Part shown: one piece after another, positions 34,374 to 44,139 of the stretch
Layout of the letters: every line of letters begins with the position of its first letter
How positions within the stretch are numbered: the stretch's first letter is position 1
DNA from: Gaeumannomyces sp. JS-464
Lineage: Eukaryota > Ascomycota > Sordariomycetes > Magnaporthales > Magnaporthaceae
Direction: 5' to 3'
NCBI GenBank assembly: GCA_002197995.1
Contig: NGZR01000009.1
Location: 62,001 to 126,000, forward strand
DNA length: 64,000 nt
Position numbers and translations under genes: made by a program
Notes under the pieces: generated by a model
Seen by the model: only the letters and a program-made list of their open reading frames with translations
Database searches by the model: none
Told to the model about the DNA's origin: nothing

Positions 34374-34904
34374 ATGACCCGGGTCAACAGCGAAAAGGAG
34401 CGCAATCGAGCGCGGATAGCTGAAGCCAAGCGCAAAGAGGTTACCGACCTCGTGCGCCCTCAAGAAGAAGCCCTCGCCAACGAGGCCACCCTCTCGGCAG
34501 ATATTGGCAACAACGCCGGGAGCGCAACGATCGGTTCATGCCCTGCAGGAAGTGGCTCTGCTTCTTGCCCGCCTACAATCTAGTAGGGGAGAAGACGACG
34601 TAGCCCTTCCTCCCAACTGGCAGCCTACCGAGAAGCTTCCCCCTACACGCCGTGGCGCCTAACGGCACGCGAGGAGGGCACGGTCCGGAAGGTACTGCGG
34701 TACTACTGGCGAGAGAAGTACGGCCCGGATTACGCCTTGGGGGTCTCTTTTCCGGGCAAATATACGGCAGAGGACTACGAGGTCTCCTCTCCGGAGGGCA
34801 CAGATACGGAGGGAAGCGTGACTTCGGCTTCAGATATCGCTGATCGCGATAATCAGGACGAAAAGGCTGAGTTAGGCGACTTGATTGATCCCGGCCTCGT
34901 GTGA
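34374..34904 (+). pseudogene. Broken gene inside the long-TIR element
   Basis: Starts MTRVNSEKERNRARIAEAKR, a basic helical segment probably forming a coiled coil. It runs in one frame to about 34520, is protein-like in the next frame (HALQEVALLLARLQ, EDDVALPPNWQPTEKLPP) to about 34645, then returns to the first frame (SPYTPWRLTAREEGTVRKVL, YYWREKYGPDYALG, an acidic Ser-rich tail) to the stop at 34902-34904. The two shifts compensate, so an intact version would be about 176 residues. No catalytic motif or zinc-binding pattern is seen, and I do not recognise the family. The shifts may be real decay or sequence errors, since similar one-base breaks occur in host genes here. Confidence 0.55.
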
Positions 34905-34980
34905 ATAGCTTCATTTTTGATCAATTTACTGCAAAGTGCATTTCTCTAATTTGCACGAACAGGGCTTGGGCGCTGGAGGT

Positions 34981-35163
34981 GGCCCGTGCAATATGCAGTT
35001 GGTAGGTCACGCGCTGATTTGAGGGAACATTGAATTACCGCTAATTTCTATGGGGAAAAATGTCCCAAAAAAACGTCAAGTTGCCCGGAAAACGTCAAGT
35101 CGCTCTACCGCACTCTATCCCCAAAGGGCCGATCGAGTGCGGGGCGCTTTTAGCCCGCACAAG
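34981..35163 (-). repeat. Right terminal inverted repeat
   Basis: Inverted copy of 34074-34255; the element's right boundary is the G before the flanking TA at 35164-35165. Confidence 0.9.
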
Positions 35164-35436
35164 TAGTTGAAGCGGCCTGGGCTTCTCAGATAGGCTAATC
35201 AGGAAAGGCTCGTCCCTGGACCATGGACGTCATCCCGCAACGTGGTTCCATTGGGTGACGCACTCACAGGTCGGAGAACTGATGACGCAAGCCAAGACCT
35301 TTCCGATCAATTTGACCTGCCACGTCCTGTTTGCACCACCCCAGCAAGCCGGCTCCAGCTCAAGAAGTGGCTGGCCGGCATGTACTTTCTCTTGGCTCGC
35401 GGAAGCCCGAGGAAATCTTGCCGGCCAAAAGCACCA

Positions 35437-35446
35437 CTTTATAAGC
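35437..35446 (+). promoter_or_regulatory. TATA box of the small-protein gene
   Basis: TTTATAAG lies about 140 bases before a well-formed intron in the presumed leader of the 44-codon gene downstream. Confidence 0.4.
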
Positions 35447-35582
35447 TGCTGGGCTGCTCGGTGCGTCCAAGAAATTCTTGTCTCGGCGTCTAGAACACTC
35501 CGCCAACCTGCACCACCAGTCCAAGCAACTCCGCTGAATAAAGATCGAGGATCTCTATTCCCGATACCCGCACAGCCTCAAG

Positions 35583-35643
35583 GTGAGAAAAGACCTTTCG
35601 GTTCCATCATTTCTCTTTTGGGTACTAACTACTGTCTCCACAG
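35583..35643 (+). other. Intron in the 5' leader of the small-protein gene
   Basis: A 61-base intron with GTGAGA donor, TACTAACTAC branch point and CTCCACAG acceptor. All signals are strong for a filamentous fungus. It supports a plus-strand transcript reaching the start codon at 35714. Confidence 0.6.
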
Positions 35644-35713
35644 AACCCTGACGGTCCAGCTGCCGTCGTCACACCATAAACGCAACAAAAGACACCAGGC
35701 CTTCTACTTCAAA

Positions 35714-35848
35714 ATGCCCTTCTTCTACAGCAAAGGTGTTGGAGGTCGCCACCTGGGCACAAGTATCCATGTTGATCGTCATGGTGTCCGCCGAGGCCCA
35801 TGGAGGTTTAGCCTCGGCCGCTTCAACTGTTTCAAGCACCATCACTAA
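35714..35848 (+). CDS. 44-residue His/Arg/Gly-rich small protein
   Basis: Begins MPFFYSKGVGGRHLG and ends RFNCFKHHH. It is basic, rich in His, Arg, Gly and Phe, without a signal peptide or membrane segment. The context CAAAATG is good for fungal initiation, and the gene is preceded by a TATA box and a spliced leader intron. The frame is also open upstream, so a longer unspliced product is possible, but that part has poor protein character. I do not recognise a function; the architecture (TATA, leader intron, tiny frame) resembles stress-inducible small-protein genes. Confidence 0.5.
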   Translation: MPFFYSKGVGGRHLGTSIHVDRHGVRRGPWRFSLGRFNCFKHHH

Positions 35849-36462
35849 GGCGCTCAGCTGAAGTTGATGCTCTCTCCCGCAACTTCCCGTCATTTGCTTG
35901 TCAACAAAGATACATTCTGTCTTGAAGACGGGACAGCCACACGCGAGGGCACAACGTTCACCCGAGGCCTCACCGGCCTTCCAGATATAGCCGCCGACCT
36001 ACACACTTACGACCATGATTCACGACAGCCCAGCTTGTCACTTGAATACCTACCTACCTATCTTCCTACACAACCACTACCATTCCTGCCCGCTAGGCTC
36101 AGATGACCGCCGACTGCGACCGGTCCTTGGGGCTCCTTCATTGTTTTTTTTTTTTTTCGCATCAGGTGCGGGCTAGCAATGCTTCTATGGGATCCTGGTA
36201 ACGGCTGAGGGCAAGAAGCTCGGAATGTGGATTTATGCAGAGACGAGTCGCCACTATTAATACCATCTTGTTGCTTTGCTTAATTAGTCACTCCCAGATG
36301 CGGCGGCGCAGACTCCCTCTACAGCGACACCAGCATTCGCAACGGGCATGCCTGTGGTTTGGAAACGTTATTTTCCACGTTATAGACGCCTCAGGTTGCT
36401 CGATTATGTACATGCTAGTCTTGTATTGGACACAGGGCGACAGGGAAACCGAGAGCCACGCC
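35849..36462. other. Intergenic, convergent 3' regions
   Basis: Contains TACCTACCTACCTA at 36047-36061 and a T14 run near 36146-36158. No gene seen. Confidence 0.55.
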
Positions 36463-37179
36463 TCAATGGGACTTGGCTTCCCTCTCGAGGATCTCACGCT
36501 TATTTTGCAGCACCATGCGGTCGAAGCGGCGAAAGGCGGGGAGGCCCTCGAAGAAGGTCCAGAAGATCCAAAAGAAGCCGGCAAAGGAAGCCGCAGCGAT
36601 GGCGTGCTTGCGCAGGCGGGAGCGGTACATTACAGTAGATTCGACGACGTGGATGAGGATGACGGGGATGGCCAGCAGCTTGACGAGGCGCACAAAGACG
36701 TCGGGGCCTCCCGGGAACCGCGAGGCGGTCACCAGGTCCCAGGCGACGGTGCCGGGCTCGAGCTGGCCCGAGTAGACGAGGGCGCAGCTGACAAAGTAGA
36801 AGCCGACGGCGCCGGCGGTGAGCAGGTCCGGGACCAGGGCGGGCCAGCGGACGGCGTCGCCGGCGGACAGGTCCGGGACCAGGTCCGGGGCGGTTAGGGC
36901 GGCGCGGGCGGCCCAGGCCATGTCGATCAGGACGGCACGGCGGTCGTCCCAGGACGCCAGGGCGGGCCGCAGGCGGACGTGGTGGGTCTTGGCGGCGCCG
37001 CCGGGCCCCGCGGTGATGGTCATGCGGCGCAGGTCGAGCGAGACCAGGCGGGCGTTGGCGGCGTCGGCCTCGAGGACGCCGTTGAAGTGGCGCAGGTAGA
37101 GGGACAGGTCCGACGCGTGGTCCTTGTTCATGTGCGCCACGGTGCGCTCGTGCTCGGCGTGGGGGATGGTGATGGCCAT
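36463..37179 (-). CDS. DUF2470 domain membrane protein
   Basis: The start at 37179 (MAITIPHAEHERTVAHMNKD) sits directly after a poly-A leader. Residues ~5-90 form a DUF2470 domain (AHMNKDHASDLSLYLRHFNG), a fold found at the C-terminus of haem-degrading or FMN-binding split-barrel proteins. The C-terminal half has about four hydrophobic segments (LLTAGAVGFYFVSCALVYSG; VFVRLVKLLAIPVILIHVVE; FAGFFWIFWTFFEGLPAF) with a lysine-rich cytosolic tail. The total is 238 residues with no intron and no frame break. The fusion of a DUF2470 module to an ER-like membrane domain is a known fungal arrangement, but its biochemical role is unknown to me. Confidence 0.85.
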   Translation of the reverse strand: MAITIPHAEHERTVAHMNKDHASDLSLYLRHFNGVLEADAANARLVSLDLRRMTITAGPGGAAKTHHVRLRPALASWDDRRAVLIDMAWAARAALTAPDLVPDLSAGDAVRWPALVPDLLTAGAVGFYFVSCALVYSGQLEPGTVAWDLVTASRFPGGPDVFVRLVKLLAIPVILIHVVESTVMYRSRLRKHAIAAASFAGFFWIFWTFFEGLPAFRRFDRMVLQNKREILEREAKSH

Positions 37180-37920
37180 TTTTTTTTTTTTTTGGTTGTT
37201 TGGGGTGCCTCTGTCTGCCGTCAGGGGCCAAGATGTGGATGTGGTTGGTGATGGCTGGGGTTGAGGGTTGGTTGTGATGAGGTCTAACGGGTCGGCTGAT
37301 TGTGGTGATTTTCCTTTGCCGGGCAGCACGGACAGGACACGTGAGTCGCGCCTACCTCACCTACTTTCTAGGGGAAAATGTCAAAAGGTGTAGGCCCTCG
37401 GATCATGTCGGGCGTCCCTTTTTTTCCTTTTTTTTTTTTCTTCGCAGGTCCGGAGAGGTCGGGGGCTCCGACCACGATGCATACCTACGGTAGGTACGGA
37501 ATGCTGTCCAAAGATGCTAGGCAGGGGTTTCTGGTGGGGCAGCTCCTGTGCTGTGCTGGATGCAGGAGCTCTGCTTGCCGCCGATGCTGGGTGCGGTGGT
37601 GACCATCTGTAGTGGGGCTGCTGGGGCTCGTCAATCTCATCTCAACTCACAGTGGGCTCCGACTCTCACACTCACAGGTCCAGAACATAAGCATCAATTC
37701 ATGTACGCCTCAACACCGAACAAGCCACGCATGGCCTGCTGTTGCCCGTCTATCGTTCCGTTGACCCCCACGCCACCATCTGTTATCGTCCGTCATTACT
37801 ACTAGTACAGATTCTGTGTTCAATCTGCAGGCCTGAGGGAAATAAGAAGCACCAGACATGAAACAAAATACAAAGAAACTTGGTGGTCCCCAGCCACCAG
37901 TCCAATCCAGTCCGCCCTGC
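37180..37920. promoter_or_regulatory. Upstream region of the DUF2470 gene and 3' region of the receptor gene
   Basis: Contains a T13 run (37180-37192), a second T-rich stretch (37418-37441) and a palindromic TACCTACGGTAGGTA at 37483-37497. No coding sequence is supported. Confidence 0.45.
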
Positions 37921-39759
37921 TCAACCACCCCTTGCATGGCCTGGGCCTGTCCCCGTATGACCTGCGTTGTGCCTGCCCCGGTCCCTGTCCCCGTCCCTGT
38001 CGACCGAGGCGACGGTCAGCGTGGTAAACGACGACATGGTGAATTTGGTTGCCATCTGCGAGCTGCTGGCGGTGCTGTTGCTGAAGCTGGTCTCCTTGAG
38101 CTCGATGGCGCGGCTGCCCTCGGTCTGGCGCGACGCCCCGCCGCGCAGGTTGGGCCTGAACTCGGCCGAGCCGTTGACGGACGACAGCCGCTGCCGGAAC
38201 GTGCGCCCCCTCGCCGACTCGATGGCCGGCAGCCCGCCCCGGTCCGGGTCCTTGGTCGGGAACATGACACGCACCAGCACACGGATCGCCGGCAGGCTGA
38301 TGACCAGCACCGACACGGCGATCTCGATGCCCGACCAGATGAGCGCGTCGGTCGCGTCCCACGTCGGGTTGCGGCTGTCGCCAAAGTTGATGACGTACTG
38401 GATGCGCACGCAGCTCGTGATCAGGATGAAGATGCCCAGCCCGAACATGCCCGCCGCCTTGCCGCGGATCCGCCGGTCCAGCTTGGACACGACGGGGATG
38501 GGGATCGACAGGATGGCGAAGTCGAGCACGATGCTGACCCCGGCCACCGACAGCGCGAGCGCGTTAATGTTGATGCACCGCCAGTCGCCCGCCAGGGACG
38601 CCAGCCCCTCCGTCCAGCCCTCCCAGAAGACGCTAACGGGGATGCACTGGAACACCTGCATCAGCAGCAGCGTCGTCGTCGACACCACCACCACGCCCAG
38701 CGCCACGAAGATGACGCGCCGCACCTCGTGGTGCGGAAACACGCGCAGGTAGAAACATAGCATCGACGCCTTGGTCAGCCCCAGCAGCAGCACGTAAAAC
38801 GTCTCCCCGGCGTAGAAGACCTTGAGCGATTCGGTGATGGCGCTCGGCTCCACGAACCATATATCGATGCTAGGTGACCGGCGTTCCATGTCAGTGCGAG
38901 TTTAGAAGCGGACGGCAGTGGCAGGGACTACGCACCCAAACGCTAGATGGCCCGCTAAGACAGACACTCACTCCAACGTCAGCTCTAATGCCTCGTCGAT
39001 CTCGGGAGGCCCAAGTGTGGGGCTGGGCCATGGAAGCACTAACCGTAGTGGCCGCAAAACAAGAATCCCATGTACAGTGGCTAAGATGGATGAAAACTTT
39101 GTCAGCCTCTCACACAGGTCCAGCAACGCCCAGACAAGAAGCCCCTCCGGGACCCCCGCCGCCGTCCGTCTTACTAGTATGGCCACCGTTATCCAGTCGT
39201 CCAGCCCGGTGCGGTCCATGGTGTACCATCGCGAGAATATGCGCAGGCAGATGGACAGCAGCGCGATGCCGTGGAGGATGCCCGCGACGTGGATGTCGAC
39301 CTTGCGGAGCCGGAGCGGGAGATCGCAGACCCGGGCCTGAACCAGTCCCGTTTCTTGCTTTTGCGTCAGCATTCCTCTGCCTCTCTTGTCCCCTACCCTC
39401 CGTACGCGTTCGTTGCTCTTACTAATGGCGTCTGGGCCGGTGCAGTTGGCCAAGACGCAGTCCTGGACCAGGCCATGCAGGTGCTGGTCGCCGCAGAGGC
39501 ACGTCGTGTTAGTCACCGAGTTGCATGGCGAGCTGGGGACGGACTGCAAAATGCAGGTTGTCTAGAGGATTTGTAGTCGCAAAGTAAGCATCGACGTTGC
39601 CATAGTGGAGCTGGCTCTCTTCCTCTTCTCGCGTCAACGTACCCCGCAGGTTGGAAACTGTGCGATTGCTTGGCTGATTGGTATTCCCGCTAGACATAGC
39701 GTTGCAAAGGACGCTATTAAGGACAGGAAGACAAGTATGGGGGAGCCTAATAGCCTCAT
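37921..39759 (-). CDS. CFEM-domain, Pth11-type seven-transmembrane receptor-like protein
   Basis: A plasma-membrane, GPCR-like protein. The start was rebuilt by splicing. Exon 39643-39759 encodes a signal peptide (MRLLGSPILVFLSLIASF...) ending in FPTCG. Exon 39406-39561 completes the CFEM cysteines (C38, C42, C52, C60, C62, C74, C79). Exons 39175-39336, 39044-39080 (LYMGFLFCGHYG) and 37921-38869 encode seven membrane segments with IDIWFVEP, GETFYVLLLGLTKASML and the Ser-rich tail. Introns: 39562-39642, 39337-39405, 39081-39174 (GTAAGA) and 38870-39043 (GTTAGT). The last junction is one base short of keeping frame (HYG to IDIW), probably a missing G at 38869-38870. Corrected length is about 473 residues. 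The family senses surface or host cues in plant-associated fungi. Confidence 0.85.
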
Positions 39760-42361
39760 CTTGGTCGAGGGCCGGACACCCTATGTTGTATGGGGCGGGC
39801 CGTTGCCTAGCATCGGTTGGCGGGCTATCGTATCGTGGCTGCTTCTTCCTTCTTTTTCCCCTCCCACTTTTGCTTTCTCCTCTTCCCTCTCCTCAGTGAA
39901 GAAACCCAGTTGGTCGGCAAAAAGAGCACGTAGCCGGATGCGGGGGGCTCGGGAAGGGTAAAAAGAGGCGGGAGTTTGCTCGACGGCGGACAAGGAGGGG
40001 CGGTTCGTTACTATGACACGCGGCGGTTTGCTTGTTTGCTTCTTTGCATTTTCCCCGCCAGGACGAGGAGGAAAGGGTAGGTAGGGCTGGACGGTGGAGC
40101 AAACGAAGAGGACGGCCTCTGGACGGGAATGCTGCAAAGAGGACGCTTGCTACTAAAGGGAATCAATATGCAAGCGCCTGGGACATGGGTTAGAGTTGGG
40201 GTCGGGTGGCGTTCGGCGATATATTCGCATGAAGCTGCTGCTCGAGGAGGAAGGGTTGTGCCTCTCCACATGGCCTGCCTTGGCGTGGCGGACAGCTCCT
40301 GTTGGGCAGACATCAGATATCCAGGCTGGGACACGGCCGGGTTGACCGTGGGAAGCTTTGGCCGTATCCGGTCTGTGTCCCTTGGAGGGACACACGGGCA
40401 GGTTTTGAGTCAGACATCGGCATGAGGCACGCGCGCCTATGCAGCCGCGAGATGGGAGGAACAGGGCCCTCCTGGCACACGGCGCAGCCACCCACGCCTT
40501 CATCCTGCTCGCCGTCCTCCTCCTGCTGTTCCTCTCGAGCTGTCAAGCAATCCATGATAGGCCGGATCTGGAAAACCCACGCCACCAACCGGGCAGAGGC
40601 TCATTCCCGTCGCCGTGCCTGGCTAACACGCCGCCTCGTTAACTAGGTGGGCGCGTTTATACATACACAAAGCACGACCTCATCTGACGTTGTGTGTAAG
40701 GTACTGCACGTGTCAACCGGACAGCTTGTCTGCATCACTCTTAGCCTGGGGCAGCTGTCTTCCTGTTGGGGTGCTTCCATGCGTACCTACCGCATAAGAG
40801 GCTGGTAAGACGGGCCACCTCATGATGCGCACCGGCGGGTTCCCTCCACACGCAATAGTGGGTGGGCCTGGTTGCTTCCCCGAATGTGACGTGTTGGTAT
40901 TTGTATTTCTTTTTACCTGGGGTTTGCCTGTCACCATGTTTGGCCATCACTCTTCTGTTGACGACCACCAACCACCCAAGCTTCCCGGGCAGGGTCTCGA
41001 GCTGTGCCGGCTGGTGAACCTAAACCGCCCTTGCTGGGTTCCCCTCTCGCAATAAAAAGTGTTGTGTGGAAGACCCGGCGGATGCCCACCCCAGACTAGA
41101 GAACCTCACTAGGCAGCTTCTGCACTAGCTTCAGACCTGGATGCTGTCGACTTCGTGTCAGCGGGAGAAGACGTGATTTGTCCCTCGGAGTTCCCGCCGA
41201 ACAGGGAGGATTCGGGTGCGTAACAGCCCGACAAGGGGGGCTCGATTTTGGACGCTAGAGATTCACGAGGGTTCTATGGACCCCTGGAATCTTTGGAAGC
41301 TGCCGCCACCATTATAGTTGGCAGCAACCAAAGAGATAGCGAGCTTGGCCATTTCTGGGTGAAGATGCGGTGGAGCAGCGAGACTCTGCTTTTCCTTGCC
41401 CCAGCCGTCCCTCGGTGGCCTGAGGTCGGGAATTAATGCGCATAGCACTTTGTTTGCATTGAGTCCGGTTTCACAAAAGACAGGACGGTCTCGAGCCGGA
41501 GCTGGGTTATGAAAAACTGTCCGAGCTACTATGTAGCTGGCCAGCTAGGGTCTTGGCACACTTGTTCTCTTCGCTCAAAACATCTTGTCCGTCAGCAAAA
41601 GAAAAGAAAGAATGAGAAAGGAAAGACAACAAGAGGAAAGAATCAATCATCTGCCGCTGGCCGGCCGGGTATTCCGGCCTTTTCGTTGCCTGCCGCACGC
41701 CGGGCGTCAACAAGGAACACGAAACGAACGCTTCCGACTTGCGTTAGTGTCCTTGCTAAAAATTCCTCGCGGCCAAATCAGGTTCCGTGGCTGGGTGATC
41801 GGCGGCTGTGGTTGGGAGAAACACGTGTGTGTTCGACGTCGTGCTCGCGGACGATGCCGTCAGCCGCAAGGGGTGCGCGGGGACTTTTTCTTGTTTTTTT
41901 TTTTCTCTCCCCTCTTCCTTTTACAAATGTCCCTTCCAGCCTGGCTCGGCGGCTCGGCTGTCTATTGCGGCCAGCCCCTATGGCCGCATCCGCGCTCGCG
42001 CCCTTTCCCGATCCGTCGCATCTCCCTCCCATCGCTTCTCGCGCGTGTCTCACTCCACGCCGGCCTGGGGAGATGCACACGCCAATCACCGTGGCCCTCT
42101 AGCATCGCTCCTATGTCTTGGCAGACCACTGTAGACATTGGAGGTCTCACTCGTGGTTTCTGCTGATCGCTTGCTTTCCGCCAGGCCTTAGAAATGAGCC
42201 GATCCGAGAATGCGTGCCTTTTCGTTTTCTCTCCGCAGCTGCGTACCTACAGACGCGGTCTCCTCGAAGAGATACATAGGTACCCTGGTATCGAATCGGG
42301 CGAATCGGTGTCCCAACCTAAGTTTCGGCTCATTACCACTCCCACCCCAGCTACCACCCAA
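39760..42361. other. 2.6-kb intergenic region
   Basis: The receptor promoter is on the left and the 3' end of the transporter gene on the right. It contains T-rich tracts (41888-41911) and TACCTA/TAGGTA copies near 40078, 42243 and 42277. Several open frames of 60-190 codons are present on both strands; none shows a recognisable family or plausible splice structure. Confidence 0.4.
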
Positions 42362-44139
42362 TCACAGAATGTAAGGGTTGTAGATCTCGCCCGTTTGATC
42401 CGCCCTTTTCCTGAGCTTGCTGTTTTGCCACTTGAGGTACATCTTGGTGCTGATGGCGATGGCAAACGCGGTGGCCCCGAAAACGAGCATGAGCACAAAC
42501 GCCAGGCGGTATACGGGCTGCTCCTCGGGACGGAAGAAGTAGGGGGACACGATGTTGCCCAGGTGGCCAAAGATGTTGACGATGGCGCCCGCCGCCGCCC
42601 GCTTCTCGGGCGTTGTGCTCAGCGTTGACACGGCCCACGTGTACACGAGCGCGTTGGCCGAGAAGGACCCAGGCGCGAACAGGAACGAAGCCGCGTACCG
42701 CGCCGCCACGTTGGGCGTCGAGATGGTAATAACGTAGCCGATGGCGGCCGCGCCAAGGCCCGCGCAGATGTGGTACCCGCGCTCGCGCGTCCGGTCCGAG
42801 TTCCACGACGCGAAGAAGGAGCAGGCTGCGCCCAGCAGGTAGGGCGGCGAGGTGAGCAGCAGAGAGGTGGTGTTGTTTCCTATCCCTAGACCGCGCACGA
42901 GCGTGGGGAAGAAGAAGTTGAAGCCGTACGAGCCCGTCATGAAGATGTTGAGGAAGATGAAGCACCAGGTGATGGGGTCCAGGACGGCCAACTGTGAAGC
43001 CCTGTCAGCAGCTGTTTCCCCTGCTACTCGGCCAGGCCGATCAGTGAAGCAGGGTGTTGAAACGTACCTTGACACCATGCCACACCTTGCCGGTTCCTCC
43101 GGCTCCCGTGACGCGGTCGGCGACGATGCGGGCCTCGGCGATGCGGCGCATGTCCTCGGTCATAAAGTACCTCTGCGCGCCCGTCTTGGAGTGTGGGTAG
43201 TCGGGCAACGTCCAGAAGGCGGCGATTCCGCAGACGGTGCTCATCAGGGCCTCGACGACGAAGAGCCACTTCCAGCCAGCCAGGCCCGCGGCCCCGTCCA
43301 TTCCCGAGAAGATGCCGGCAGCCAGGACGCCCGACAACGCCTGCGCGAGCACCAGCCCAGAGTACAGGATGGCAGTGCGGAGGGCGATCTCCTTGCGCGT
43401 GTACCAGCAGTTGAGGAGGTAGACAGACTAATGGTTATGGTGCATGGTTTAGTCCTCGTTCTTCCATTTCTTCTCTTCGTCCTTTTGTTCAAGACTTACG
43501 CCGGGGAACAGGGGAGCCTCGAGAATTCCAAGAAAGAAGCGGACGACGATAAGTTCGGTCGAGTTCCTAACGCCCGCAGTGGCCGCTGAGACGGCCGACC
43601 AGACGATGGCGGTCACCAGGAGGTAGATGCCAGGGCGCACGCGCGTTAGGAGCATATTGGAGGGCAGCTGGGCCAGCATGTAGCCGATGGTCAACACAGC
43701 CACGGCATTGTTGTAGTCGTCGCCGCCCAGGCCGAGATCTTCATCGAACGTGCTCAGACGCGCCTGCGCAATGTTGGTCCTAATCAAGGGCGTAGGTTTG
43801 GTCAGTTACGTGGCGCGGTTTCTCCGGTTCACGGGGTATTGGCTCTGCGACCAACCTGTCTAGGTAGTCGTTGAGGTAAAGAATCCAGACGGGTAGGGAG
43901 CAGGGTCCAGTCTAGCACGCGCACCAGCTTGCGCTCCGTCTCCTGCCAGTCGGAAGGTTGAGGTCGGCAATGGGCTGGAAGTTGCGGTAGTATGCCTCAG
44001 CGCCGGCCCGCACCGTCCCGCCCTCGGCAGGCTCTTTGCTAGACTTCTCGAACTGGCTAACCTCGGCCTTCTCAGAAGCGCCTGGCGTCGCGTCAGGGGC
44101 AGCAGGGGAGGCGCTCTTCTCATCGCTGTTTCCGGCCAT
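42362..44139 (-). CDS. MFS transporter, allantoate permease (ACS) family
   Basis: A twelve-helix anion:cation symporter-type permease for an organic anion such as allantoate, ureidosuccinate or a vitamin. Landmarks are YLNDYLDRTNIAQARL, NAVAVLTIGYMLAQLPSNML, VVRFFLGILEAPLFPG and WYTRKEIALRTAILYSG. Exons: 43856-44139, 43500-43779, 43068-43427 and 42362-42991. Introns: 43780-43855, 43428-43499 (GTAAGT) and 42992-43067 (GTACGT). In exon 1 a missing base at 43952-43953 and an extra base at 43891-43893 compensate each other around DWQETERKLVRVLDWTLLP. Length is 517 residues. A single AGATAAG site at about 44786, upstream, fits nitrogen GATA-factor control but is one site only. The substrate cannot be assigned. 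Confidence 0.9.

Larger units (their letters stand above)
34074..35163. mobile_element. 1.09-kb element with ~183-bp terminal inverted repeats, TA-flanked
   Basis: Both ends begin CTTGTGCGGGCTAAAAGCG and match as inverted copies for about 183 bases, with only two substitutions in the outer ~165. Flanking TA dinucleotides at 34072-34073 and 35164-35165 are the likely target duplication. The repeats contain a hairpin (GTGCGGG/CCCGCAC) and a tandem CTTGACGTTTT pair. Between them, on the plus strand, is a single decayed gene that is not a recognisable transposase. TA duplication suggests Tc1/mariner-type mobilisation in trans; the long repeats are unlike the ~40-bp ends of Fot1/Pot2. The family is not recognised. 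Confidence 0.85.

Noticed and set aside
36500..37231. 243-codon Arg/Pro-rich minus frame
   Set aside because: Out-of-frame shadow of the DUF2470 gene caused by high GC.
39271..39576. Plus-strand frame over the receptor N-terminus
   Set aside because: Antisense to the CFEM exons, which have matching cysteines and splice sites.
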